Assembly: GCA_945872245.1 (NCBI GenBank)
Contig: CAMBZB010000009.1
Span: forward strand, 1 to 64,000
Direction of reading: 5' to 3'
DNA from: Flavobacterium psychrophilum
GTDB lineage: Bacteria; Bacteroidota; Bacteroidia; Flavobacteriales; Flavobacteriaceae
Length of the DNA stretch: 64,000 bases
The first letter of the stretch is position 1, and every line of letters begins with the position of its first letter. Of the stretch, positions 23,222-31,763 are shown piece by piece. Below the pieces are notes generated by a model. The model ran no database searches. It saw only the letters and a program-made list of their open reading frames with translations, and was not told the DNA's origin. Made by a program: the position numbers and the translations under genes.

Positions 23222-25258
23222 CTAGTTTACTAGTTGCAAATAGCCGTAGTTTTTAGAATACTGCAACATCTGTTCTGCAAAGGATTTGGGTTGTTGCACT
23301 TTAATCGAAATAATGTTTCCCTTTGCATCTAATTTCGGCACCAATACTGGATTTACAAATCCGCTATAGGGCGCAGAAGAAAATTGTTTGTTTCTTTCCA
23401 ATACCTCAGCATGTAATTTTTGATCCACTTTTACCCCATAATTTTCGACCAAAGCCTTTCCTGATGCATAATCCCCTTCTGATTTTATACGTTGTACTTC
23501 CCGCAACAATTGTCCGAATAAATCCTGTAGTTTATCATAATCTGTGATATTAAAATAGGTTTTTCCGTTACGGGTTATTTTCTCGATTACATTGTCATTT
23601 TTACCTTTTTCGAAAACCCAAGCACTCACCCACTGACGGTTTCTCATGTGCGCCTCTTCAACGTTGGTGCCTAGTTCCAAACGGATTAACTGAGTCATCA
23701 ATCCGTTTCGGATGTAGCTATCATAAGACTCCATCCCTAGTTTTTTCCAATCATCGACCAATCCGAATTCTTGTAATTTTGGGTTATAAACATAATATAG
23801 TCCGACCAAATCAGCCCTACCTTCTTCAAGAGTAGAAGCGTAACTTTTAAGGGTTTCTTTCGGAGTTCCTACACCCGGATTTATTTGGCCCGAAGCATGC
23901 CCTATCACTTCGTGCAATGCCGTGTGCATTTTATCGCCTAACTCTGCATATTTAGACGCTAAGGCAATTTCATCCGCATCGTTAGCAAATTCTTGCAACC
24001 TGCCTTTTCCTCCTGCCTTTGAATACGATTCTAAAATATTTCCTAAAGAAACTGATTTCGAACCATGTGCTGCGCGAATCCAATCGGCATTTGGTAGATT
24101 TACACCTATTGGTGTGGCCGGAGAAGCATCCCCTGATTCACCTGCAACCACAACCGTTTTGTACGACACACCCACTACATTTTTTTTCTTGTGTTCTGGA
24201 AACAAGGAAGAATTGTCTTCAAACCATTGCGCATTTTTAGAAATGACTTCCATTTTTGCCGACATATCGAAATCTTTTATCTGCACGATATTTTCATACG
24301 ACCCCCTATATCCTAGTGGATCGTTATAAACTTCGATAAAACTGTTAATATAGTCAATATTCCCGTCGGTAGCCTGTAACCAAGCGATATTATAATCGTC
24401 CCAAGTTTTTAAACTTCCCGTTTTGTAGTAACTAATGAGTAATTCTAGAGCATCGCCTTGTTTTTTGTTTTCGGCCACACTTTTGGCTTTTTCTAACCAA
24501 TAAACAATTTTGTCGATAGCCGTTCCATACATTCCGCCGCTTTTCCATACCTTTTCTTCCAATTGTCCTTTAGCATTGCGAACCAGTTTAGAGTTTAATC
24601 CAAAGGAATAGGGTTTACTTGGATTTGGACTGGTTTTCTTGGCATAAAAATCCTCAACCTCTTTTGCCGTAATTCCTTTATCATAAAAATTAATTGCAGA
24701 ACCTTCCAATAATCCTTTGGATTCATCAAGATTAACTTTTTTGGCATCGACATCATTGAAAATAACATCGACTATCATGGGCGACAAGATTTTTTTGGTA
24801 GCTTTCATTAATGTGGTGAAATAGTCTTTTGAAAAATCAGGTTTGATTTTGTCATTCGAATAATGATGATGAATCCCATTGGCAAACCATACTCTTTTTA
24901 GGTAAATTTCAAAATTTTTCCAGTCTTCGGTAGTTTTGTTTCCCTTATAATTTTGATACATATTCTCGAGCGCTTTTCTTATTTTCAGGTTGTGCTTATA
25001 ATGCTGGTCCCAAACTATATCCCGACCCGAATATCCGGCTTGGGTAAGATAATAGACCAACTTTTGTTCGTTTAAGGTTAAGTTTTCCCACCCTGAAATT
25101 TGATAACGCAATACTTTTATGTCGGCAAATTGTTCGACAAAATATTCGAAAGGGGCTTTTTCGGCTGTTTTTACAGTATTGGTTTTGGTTATTTGTGCAT
25201 TACAAACAAGGGAAATCCCAATCGAAATAAAAATCCCTACGGTTTTTAGTACTTTCAT
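23222..25258 (-). CDS. Dipeptidyl-peptidase III-like M49 family metallopeptidase
   Basis: The predicted protein has 678 residues, with a signal peptide (..LVCNAQ) that makes it periplasmic or exported. The zinc site is HEVIGH (His449, Glu450, His454), a HEXXXH motif typical of M49, followed by LEEGRADL, which supplies the third zinc ligand. The N-terminal domain has FADIKVLRYQISGWENL. It would release dipeptides from peptide N-termini. A TATATTTG promoter lies 38 bases upstream. All catalytic residues are intact. Confidence 0.9.
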   Translation of the reverse strand: MKVLKTVGIFISIGISLVCNAQITKTNTVKTAEKAPFEYFVEQFADIKVLRYQISGWENLTLNEQKLVYYLTQAGYSGRDIVWDQHYKHNLKIRKALENMYQNYKGNKTTEDWKNFEIYLKRVWFANGIHHHYSNDKIKPDFSKDYFTTLMKATKKILSPMIVDVIFNDVDAKKVNLDESKGLLEGSAINFYDKGITAKEVEDFYAKKTSPNPSKPYSFGLNSKLVRNAKGQLEEKVWKSGGMYGTAIDKIVYWLEKAKSVAENKKQGDALELLISYYKTGSLKTWDDYNIAWLQATDGNIDYINSFIEVYNDPLGYRGSYENIVQIKDFDMSAKMEVISKNAQWFEDNSSLFPEHKKKNVVGVSYKTVVVAGESGDASPATPIGVNLPNADWIRAAHGSKSVSLGNILESYSKAGGKGRLQEFANDADEIALASKYAELGDKMHTALHEVIGHASGQINPGVGTPKETLKSYASTLEEGRADLVGLYYVYNPKLQEFGLVDDWKKLGMESYDSYIRNGLMTQLIRLELGTNVEEAHMRNRQWVSAWVFEKGKNDNVIEKITRNGKTYFNITDYDKLQDLFGQLLREVQRIKSEGDYASGKALVENYGVKVDQKLHAEVLERNKQFSSAPYSGFVNPVLVPKLDAKGNIISIKVQQPKSFAEQMLQYSKNYGYLQLVN

Positions 25259-25296
25259 TAGTAATATTATTTAGTTGTTTAAAAAGAGTTGTTTAA

Positions 25297-25304
25297 CAAA
25301 TATA
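25297..25304 (-). promoter_or_regulatory. -7 promoter element of the M49 peptidase gene
   Basis: The minus strand reads TATATTTG, a full consensus match 38 bases before the ATG. Confidence 0.5.
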
Positions 25305-25394
25305 CATTTATTTAGATTGATTGTAACAAAGATTTATTACACTTAAATCAATTTAAAATTGAAAACAATTAAAATTAATCTACACTACTAATTT

Positions 25395-25402
25395 TAACTT
25401 TG
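25395..25402 (+). promoter_or_regulatory. -7 promoter element of the SRPBCC/ECF operon
   Basis: TAACTTTG is a full match, 58 bases before the ATG at 25461. It is the only good candidate before the four-gene run to 28086. Confidence 0.5.
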
Positions 25403-25460
25403 TAGCGGTTACCGTATTAATAAAATTTCTAACTTTACATGATAAAATAACAGGAGTACA

Positions 25461-26570
25461 ATGAGAATTTTAAAATATTTTTTTCTTTTACTATTACTTA
25501 GCCTGGTGGCATTATCCATTTTTGTAGCAACACAAAAAGGGGAATTTAGCGTGGAAAGAAGTAGGGTTATCAACTCGCCAAAGTCAGCAGTGTTTAATTA
25601 CGTGAATGAGACTAAAAATTGGGAAGATTGGAATTCTTGGGCAGTAGAAGATTCTCTAATTCATGTAACCCTTTCTAAAAACACTTTAGGCAAAGGCAGT
25701 TTATGTTCTTGGGAAGGAAAAGCAAGTAGTGGAGATTTAAAAACATTATATATAAAGGTGAACGATAGCATTTTTCAAACAATGAATTTTAACGGCAACT
25801 CCTCTGAAGTTTTTATGAGTTTTAAGGATACTCTAAAAGGCACTAAAGTCACTTGGAAAGCAATGGGAAAAATGAGTTTTATGTATAAAATCATGAACAC
25901 TTTTAACGGCGGTGCACAGAAAGTAATTGGCCTGATGTTTGAAAAAAGCTTGACTAATTTAGACCGAAAATTGGATTATGAAATAAACACTTATTCGATA
26001 AAAGTAAATGGATTATCAAACAAACTCGAAAATTTTTACTTAGAACAAACCTTTACCAGTGAAATTTCGAAAATTCCTAAAAACTCGGAAATAGTCATTT
26101 CAAAAATCACTAATTTTTGCAAACAGAATACTATTACGATAAGTGGCAAACCATTTATAATTTATAATACCTATGATAGCGCCAAAGGACTGGCAAGAAT
26201 ATCAATTTGTATTCCTATCAAAGAAGATATTTTTATAGTGGAAGGAAGTGATATCATGTCAAAAAAATTGAAAGCATTTCAAGCAGTAAAAACAACAATG
26301 ACAGGAGATTATACTCATAGTAAAGCCGCATTGGATAAAACAAAGGAATACATAAAAGCAAACAATCTCACTAAAGATTTTTCATTTTCGCACGTGGAAG
26401 TATTTGTCCTTGGTAAAAAAGAAGAAAAAAGCCCTTCAAAATGGATTACTGAAATTTATATTCCCGTAAAACCTAAAGGAGCGGCCAAACCATCGACAGC
26501 ACTTTCTGAAGTGAGCAAAGACAAAACTCTGGAAACTTCACGTGAAAAAGAAATCCCTTCTGAATTTTAA
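25461..26570 (+). CDS. Membrane-anchored SRPBCC plus GyrI-like effector-binding protein
   Basis: The predicted protein has 369 residues. One N-terminal membrane helix (about residues 5-24) is followed by an SRPBCC/START-like domain (VERSRVINSPKSAVFNYV, WNSWAVEDSLI) and a second domain resembling the GyrI-like small-molecule-binding fold (from about residue 195). The C-terminal 30 residues are charged and probably disordered. It may sense a lipid or amphipathic ligand at the membrane. It precedes an ECF sigma gene by 64 bases and could feed a signal to it, which is inference from position only. Confidence 0.7.
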   Translation: MRILKYFFLLLLLSLVALSIFVATQKGEFSVERSRVINSPKSAVFNYVNETKNWEDWNSWAVEDSLIHVTLSKNTLGKGSLCSWEGKASSGDLKTLYIKVNDSIFQTMNFNGNSSEVFMSFKDTLKGTKVTWKAMGKMSFMYKIMNTFNGGAQKVIGLMFEKSLTNLDRKLDYEINTYSIKVNGLSNKLENFYLEQTFTSEISKIPKNSEIVISKITNFCKQNTITISGKPFIIYNTYDSAKGLARISICIPIKEDIFIVEGSDIMSKKLKAFQAVKTTMTGDYTHSKAALDKTKEYIKANNLTKDFSFSHVEVFVLGKKEEKSPSKWITEIYIPVKPKGAAKPSTALSEVSKDKTLETSREKEIPSEF

Positions 26571-26634
26571 TATTATTTTTTGAGATTAAACTTTTTTGGT
26601 GTTTTACATTCCAAGTTCATAAATAAATACGGTT

Positions 26635-27177
26635 TTGCAAGAAGAAAAAGAATTCATCAAGGAATTATTAAACCCCAAGACGCAAAACCAAGCGTTTCAA
26701 AAACTCTTGAAGGAATATCAAAAACCCCTCTACAACCATATCCGTACTATCGTCTTGAATCACGATGACACAGATGATGTATTGCAAAATACTTTTATAA
26801 AAGTCTTTCAATATTTGAATAAATTTAAAGGAGAGAGCAAACTTTTTTCATGGATATATCGAATTGCCACTAATGAAGCTTTGACTTTTTTAAATCAAAA
26901 AGCAAAAATCAATGGAGTAACCTCAGAAACATTACAAAACAAAACCATTGACAACCTAAAAGCCGACGTCTATTTTGATGGAAATGAAATTCAAATAAAA
27001 CTGCAAAAAGCAATTGCCTCATTGCCCGAAAAACAACAACTAGTTTTCAAAATGAAATATTTTGAAGAGTTGAAATACGAAGAAATATCAGAAATATTAG
27101 GGACATCGGTAGGGGCTTTAAAAGCCTCCTATCATCATGCCGTAAAAAAAATCGAAACCTTTGTAAAAACAAATTAA
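26635..27177 (+). CDS. ECF-type RNA polymerase sigma factor
   Basis: The predicted protein has 180 residues. The region 2 motif is NHDDTDDVLQNTFIKVFQYL followed by FSWIYRIATNEAL. Region 4 is LPEKQQLVFKMKYFEELKYE and EISEILGTSVGALKASYHHA. The frame begins with TTG, with no ATG nearby that preserves region 2, so I accept TTG. The two following genes look like its membrane anti-sigma and envelope sensor. It probably controls an envelope stress regulon. Confidence 0.88.
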   Translation: MQEEKEFIKELLNPKTQNQAFQKLLKEYQKPLYNHIRTIVLNHDDTDDVLQNTFIKVFQYLNKFKGESKLFSWIYRIATNEALTFLNQKAKINGVTSETLQNKTIDNLKADVYFDGNEIQIKLQKAIASLPEKQQLVFKMKYFEELKYEEISEILGTSVGALKASYHHAVKKIETFVKTN

Positions 27178-27210
27178 ACCCTTTACCCATATTTAAGTCT
27201 AACGGATATT

Positions 27211-27624
27211 ATGAAAACATTTAAACTAGCGAACGAACCGAAAATAAAGTCTGGGTTTATAATCCCGGGAAGTTACTTTGACCATTTTTCTGAGAAAGTA
27301 ATGCAGCAACTACCCAAAGAAGATCCAAAAGTAATTTCGCTTTTTTTAAGAAGAAAAAGTTGGATGTATGTAGCTGCGACAATTATAGGATTGGGGTTAA
27401 TCATTCCTATTTACAATGATTTTAGCAACCATTCCTCAGAAATTGACGAAGTAATATTAGAAAACTACATCGCTAATAAATCCGATATTTCAGACACAGA
27501 TTTAGCTAGTCTTCTTGATGAAGAAGACATTCAAAAAATGAGTATTGACTTGAACATTGAAGACAAAATTATAGAGAACGAACTATCAACTAATACGAAT
27601 TTAGAACAACATATAATGAACTAG
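27211..27624 (+). CDS. Anti-sigma-factor-like single-pass membrane protein
   Basis: The predicted protein has 137 residues. A cytoplasmic N-terminal part (GFIIPGSYFDHFSEKVMQQL) is followed by one membrane helix (about residues 51-68, MYVAATIIGLGLIIPIY) and an acidic periplasmic tail. The position between an ECF sigma gene and a Spy-like gene, plus the N-in single helix, suggests an anti-sigma factor. No zinc HxxxCxxC motif is present. Spacing to both neighbours is short (33 and 6 bases). Confidence 0.65.
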   Translation: MKTFKLANEPKIKSGFIIPGSYFDHFSEKVMQQLPKEDPKVISLFLRRKSWMYVAATIIGLGLIIPIYNDFSNHSSEIDEVILENYIANKSDISDTDLASLLDEEDIQKMSIDLNIEDKIIENELSTNTNLEQHIMN

Positions 27625-27630
27625 GACACT

Positions 27631-28086
27631 ATGAAAACAAACAAACTACTACTGATTATTCTATTTTTATTTTCCATTCATTCTTTTTCCCAAACTAAAG
27701 ACAAAGAAAAAAGAGAAAAGATAAGGTCCTTAAAAGTGGGTTTTTTAACCACTGAATTGTCACTGACACCAGATGAAGCAGCTATTTTTTGGCCACTTTA
27801 CAATGCTTTTGACAACAAACAAAATGAAATTAGATCGAAGAAGACTAAATCGTTAATCGACAGAATCGATGATGAAGCATTTGCTAAAATGAGTGAAAAA
27901 GAAGCTTTTGCACTTCTCGCCCAATCAGAAAGTTATGATGAGGATTTATTCCAAAATCGCCGTAAATTTATTTCTAGTCTAAAAGGGGTAATTTCTCCAA
28001 TAAAAATTATAAAATTAAAAAAGGCCGAAGATAACTTCAACAAAAAACTGTTGCAGCAATATCGGGACAAAGGACCGAGAAAATAG
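27631..28086 (+). CDS. Spy/CpxP-like periplasmic sensor of an ECF sigma factor
   Basis: The predicted protein has 151 residues, with signal peptide MKTNKLLLIILFLFSIHSF. The mature protein is helical, with the LTPDEAAIFWPLYNAFD motif of the Bacteroidetes 'sensor of ECF-type sigma factor' group, related to LTxxQ proteins. It would sense misfolded protein or metals in the periplasm and act on the anti-sigma protein encoded 6 bases upstream. It ends the operon at a strong terminator. Confidence 0.8.
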   Translation: MKTNKLLLIILFLFSIHSFSQTKDKEKREKIRSLKVGFLTTELSLTPDEAAIFWPLYNAFDNKQNEIRSKKTKSLIDRIDDEAFAKMSEKEAFALLAQSESYDEDLFQNRRKFISSLKGVISPIKIIKLKKAEDNFNKKLLQQYRDKGPRK

Positions 28087-28107
28087 ATTTTTTTGTTTTA
28101 AAAAAAT

Positions 28108-28147
28108 AAAAAGCCAAGAACTAGTACTACTGTTTCTTGGCTTTTTT
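28108..28147 (+). terminator. Terminator after the ECF operon
   Basis: The 13-bp stem AAAAAGCCAAGAA / TTCTTGGCTTTTT has a 13-base loop and is followed by a T-run. Confidence 0.85.
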
Positions 28148-28309
28148 TATTTGAAATTGGGTGAGCTAGTTTTATTTTTTGAGAAATTGATAGATAATCC
28201 GTTTGGTATTATTAATAGCTAATTCGTTATGCCTATAAAAATGAAGATTCAATTACGCTCCATTTTTATAATTATTTAATTTTACATTCAATACTATATT
28301 TAAAAATAG

Positions 28310-28317
28310 TAAATTTG
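28310..28317 (+). promoter_or_regulatory. -7 promoter element of kup
   Basis: TAAATTTG ends 23 bases before the ATG at 28341. Confidence 0.55.
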
Positions 28318-28340
28318 TCCGGTTTTTTATATAAATAAAC

Positions 28341-30302
28341 ATGAGCATTTCGCATAAAGATTTACACAGTAAGTTAACATTAGGAGGTTTATTAGTTTCG
28401 TTGGGAATAATTTATGGTGACATTGGAACTTCACCATTATATGTAATGAAAGCCATAATTGGCAACTATGTAATAAATGCTGATATAATTTTAGGAGGGA
28501 TTTCTTGTGTTTTTTGGACACTTACCCTACAAACGACGATAAAATATGTGCTCATTACCTTAAGTGCAGACAACCATGGTGAAGGCGGTATATTTGCCTT
28601 GTATGCATTAGTAAAGAAAACTAAAATTCAATGGCTTATTGTACCCGCGATAATCGGAGGAAGCGCCCTGCTTGCCGATGGCATTATCACCCCCCCCATC
28701 TCCGTATCGTCTGCTGTTGAGGGAATTCAAAATTTTTATCCAGAAATAAATACAATTCCCATCGTAATTGGAATTTTATTCATATTGTTTACCATTCAGC
28801 AATTTGGGTCTAAATTGGTCGGTCGCTTTTTCGCTCCAATGATGCTTTTATGGTTTGGGATGCTAGGAGTTTTAGGTCTAGTTCAAATTACTAAGCACCC
28901 TGAAGTTTTAAAAGCATTTAATCCGTATTATGCCTATAAATTATTATCTATTCACCCTGAGGGTTTTTATGTTTTAGGATTTGTTTTTTTATGTACCACT
29001 GGAGCCGAGGCTTTATATTCGGATATGGGACATTGTGGGCGAAAAAACATTAGAATTAGCTGGATTTTTGTAAAGACAACTTTGGTTTTAAACTATTTTG
29101 GACAAGCCGCCTACCTCATCAATCATGAAGGACGAACGCTACAAAATATAGGCGGCAAAAATGCCAACCCTTTTTACTTAATTATGGCCGACTGGTTTCA
29201 ACCCATAGGAATTATAATTGCAACACTTGCCGCCGTTATAGCGTCACAAGCCTTAATAAGTGGTTCATTCACATTGATAAATGAAGCCATGCGATTGAAT
29301 TTTTGGCCAAAAGTAAAAATAAAATATCCGTCAGAATTAAAAGGACAGTTGTATATTCCTTCGATAAATTGGTTATTGTTTTTTGGATGTGTTGGGGTGG
29401 TTTTGCACTTTGAAAAATCAAGCAACATGGAACATGCTTATGGCTTAGCCATTATATTATGTATGATTATGACAACAGTGCTACTAAATTTTTATATGAT
29501 ATTAAAAAGAGTTAAATTGTATTTCATGGTTCCTTTAATAACTATTTATTTAACAATTGAATTTGGATTCCTTATCGCCAATCTTAAAAAGTTTGCCGAG
29601 GGTGGCTATGTGACCTTAATTATTGCATTGGTTCTTATATCAGTTATGACTATTTGGTATTTGGCAAAAAAAATAAATAAGAGCTATACTAAATTCGTAA
29701 AAATAGAAGATTATAAAAAAGTATTAGTGGAACTAAGCACTGATTTATCAATACCAAAATATGCAACCCATTTGGTATATATGACAAATGCGGCAAGAAT
29801 TGATGAAATTGAGGAAAAAGTAATGTACTCTATTTTACAAAAGCGACCGAAAAGAGCCGATATCTATTGGTTTGTGCATGTAAACATTTTAAATGAACCC
29901 TATAAAACTGAATATAAAGTAACTGAAATTACCAAAGACGATTTGTATCGTGTCGATTTTAATTTGGGTTTTAGGGAGCCTACAAAAATAAATTTGATGT
30001 TTAAGGAAGTTATTAAAGATATGGTACAAAAAGGAGAGGTCGATATCACAAGTAGGTATGAATCCTTGAATAAAAATAACATTATTGGTGATTTCAAATT
30101 TGTTTTATCTGAAAAATACCTCTCTCATGACAGCGATTTGTTATGGCATGAAAAAATAATAATGAACTCATACTTTTTTATTAAAAAATTAAGTTTGTCT
30201 GAGGAAAGTGCTTTTGGTTTAGATAGCAGTTCAGTAAAAGTAGAAAAGTTTCCAATGGTGCTGCATGCTCCAGAAAATATAGGTTTAACCCGAATTAAGT
30301 AA
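28341..30302 (+). CDS. kup: KUP family potassium uptake protein
   Basis: The predicted protein has 653 residues. The N-terminal signature is GGLLVSLGIIYGDIGTSPLY, followed by about 12 membrane helices (to about residue 445) with NHGEGGIFALYAL and ALLADGIITPPISV. A C-terminal cytoplasmic domain of about 200 residues follows. It is a K+/H+ symporter of the inner membrane. I see no K+-linked riboswitch upstream, only a simple promoter. It is bounded by terminators and is monocistronic. Confidence 0.93.
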   Translation: MSISHKDLHSKLTLGGLLVSLGIIYGDIGTSPLYVMKAIIGNYVINADIILGGISCVFWTLTLQTTIKYVLITLSADNHGEGGIFALYALVKKTKIQWLIVPAIIGGSALLADGIITPPISVSSAVEGIQNFYPEINTIPIVIGILFILFTIQQFGSKLVGRFFAPMMLLWFGMLGVLGLVQITKHPEVLKAFNPYYAYKLLSIHPEGFYVLGFVFLCTTGAEALYSDMGHCGRKNIRISWIFVKTTLVLNYFGQAAYLINHEGRTLQNIGGKNANPFYLIMADWFQPIGIIIATLAAVIASQALISGSFTLINEAMRLNFWPKVKIKYPSELKGQLYIPSINWLLFFGCVGVVLHFEKSSNMEHAYGLAIILCMIMTTVLLNFYMILKRVKLYFMVPLITIYLTIEFGFLIANLKKFAEGGYVTLIIALVLISVMTIWYLAKKINKSYTKFVKIEDYKKVLVELSTDLSIPKYATHLVYMTNAARIDEIEEKVMYSILQKRPKRADIYWFVHVNILNEPYKTEYKVTEITKDDLYRVDFNLGFREPTKINLMFKEVIKDMVQKGEVDITSRYESLNKNNIIGDFKFVLSEKYLSHDSDLLWHEKIIMNSYFFIKKLSLSEESAFGLDSSSVKVEKFPMVLHAPENIGLTRIK

Positions 30303-30327
30303 AGCACTATTTAACAAATATAAAAAT

Positions 30328-30357
30328 ACACTGTTCACAATTGCAGTGTTTTTTTTT
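30328..30357 (+). terminator. Terminator after kup
   Basis: ACACTG / CAGTGT with a 10-base loop and a run of eight T's. Confidence 0.7.
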
Positions 30358-30414
30358 GGCCAAATACTAAAGAATAACATTCAATATTAAAAATTTAATT
30401 TAAATCTTTAGTAG

Positions 30415-30422
30415 TACATTTG
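30415..30422 (+). promoter_or_regulatory. -7 promoter element of the NOP2/RsmB-type methyltransferase gene
   Basis: TACATTTG ends 17 bases before the ATG at 30440. Confidence 0.55.
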
Positions 30423-30439
30423 CAACTCAATTATTAAAA

Positions 30440-31675
30440 ATGAGATTACACCGAAATTTAGTATATACAACCATTGACGCCTTGAATGCCATTTTTAACG
30501 AAGGCGAATATGCCGATAAAGTTGTGGCACGATCCCTGAAAAAAGACAAACGCTGGGGAAGTTCCGATAGAAAATTTGTTGCCGAAACCATTTACGAAAT
30601 TGTACGCTGGAAAAGATTATATGCCGAAATTGCAGAAGTAAAAGAACCTTTTGACAGAGACAATCTTTGGAGGATGTTTTCTGTTTGGGCGGTCTTAAGA
30701 GGCTATCCAATCCCAGATTGGCGTCAACTAGAAGGAACTCCAGAAAGAAAAATAAAAGGACGTTTTGACGAACTTTCAAAAATCAGAGCTTTGAAAGAGT
30801 CCATCCCAGATTGGATGGACGAATTGGGAGTGAAAGAATTAGGCGAAAAAATTTGGGAAAAAGAAATTGCAGCCCAAAACCAACCCGCAAAAGTAATTCT
30901 TAGGGTAAACACCTTAAAAACCAATAAAGAATCTCTGAGAGCCATCCTGATGGACTTGAACATTGAAACGGAATTCTTGAAAGACCAACCTGACGCTTTA
31001 GTTCTAAAAGAAAGGGCTAACGTATTCTTGACGGATGCTTTTAAACAAGGTTTTTTCGAAGTTCAGGATGCCAATTCTCAACTTGTCGCCGCTTTCCTTG
31101 ACGTAAAACCCGGAATGAGAGTGGTTGACACCTGTGCTGGTGCAGGGGGAAAAACGTTGCATATTGCCGCATTGATGGAAAACAAAGGGCAATTAATCGC
31201 AATGGATTTGTACGAAAGTAAGTTGAAGCAATTAAAGTTGAGAGCCAAGAGAGACGGTGCTTTCAATATTGAATACCGCATTATCGATTCTACCAAAATC
31301 ATCAAGAAACTACATGAAAAAGCAGACAGAGTTCTGATTGACGCACCTTGCAGCGGCTTGGGAGTTCTGAAAAGAAATCCTGATGCCAAATGGAAATTAC
31401 AACCCGAATTTATCGATAATATTAGAAAAGTTCAATCCGAAGTGTTGGAGAGTTACTCCAAAATTGTAAAACCAGGCGGGAAATTAGTATATGCCACTTG
31501 TTCTATTTTACCTTCTGAAAATCAAGAACAAGTTAAAAAATTCTTAGCAACAGAAATTGGAAAACAATTTGACTTTATAAAAGACCAAAAGATATTGGCT
31601 CACGAGTCAGGTTTCGATGGATTTTATATGGCTTTATTGGAACGAAAAGAAAGTTTGGAACTGAAGAGAGAATAA
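30440..31675 (+). CDS. RsmB/NOP2-type RNA m5C methyltransferase
   Basis: The predicted protein has 411 residues. An N-terminal NusB-like/RNA-binding part is followed by the SAM domain CAGAGGKTLHIAAL. The two catalytic cysteines are both present: Cys304 in the DAPCSGLG motif and Cys354 in ATCS. It methylates cytosine C5 in rRNA or tRNA. I cannot decide between RsmB- and RsmF-like targets. It is followed by a bidirectional terminator facing rho. Confidence 0.87.
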   Translation: MRLHRNLVYTTIDALNAIFNEGEYADKVVARSLKKDKRWGSSDRKFVAETIYEIVRWKRLYAEIAEVKEPFDRDNLWRMFSVWAVLRGYPIPDWRQLEGTPERKIKGRFDELSKIRALKESIPDWMDELGVKELGEKIWEKEIAAQNQPAKVILRVNTLKTNKESLRAILMDLNIETEFLKDQPDALVLKERANVFLTDAFKQGFFEVQDANSQLVAAFLDVKPGMRVVDTCAGAGGKTLHIAALMENKGQLIAMDLYESKLKQLKLRAKRDGAFNIEYRIIDSTKIIKKLHEKADRVLIDAPCSGLGVLKRNPDAKWKLQPEFIDNIRKVQSEVLESYSKIVKPGGKLVYATCSILPSENQEQVKKFLATEIGKQFDFIKDQKILAHESGFDGFYMALLERKESLELKRE

Positions 31676-31701
31676 AGATTTTAGATTCTAAATTCACAAA
31701 A

Positions 31702-31729
31702 AAAATCCTCTATTGAGGATTTTTTTTTT
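31702..31729. terminator. Bidirectional terminator between the methyltransferase gene and rho
   Basis: AAAATCCTC-TATT-GAGGATTTT with A and T runs on both sides. Just before it, 31677-31694 carries the dispersed AGATTTTAGATTCTAAATT word. Confidence 0.8.
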
Positions 31730-31763
31730 GCTTTTTATCTATTTTCTTAATTCTAAATTTCTT

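Noticed and set aside
23922-24329. 135-residue open frame antisense to the M49 peptidase gene
   Set aside because: Fully inside a well-supported peptidase gene. No promoter element and no recognisable domain.
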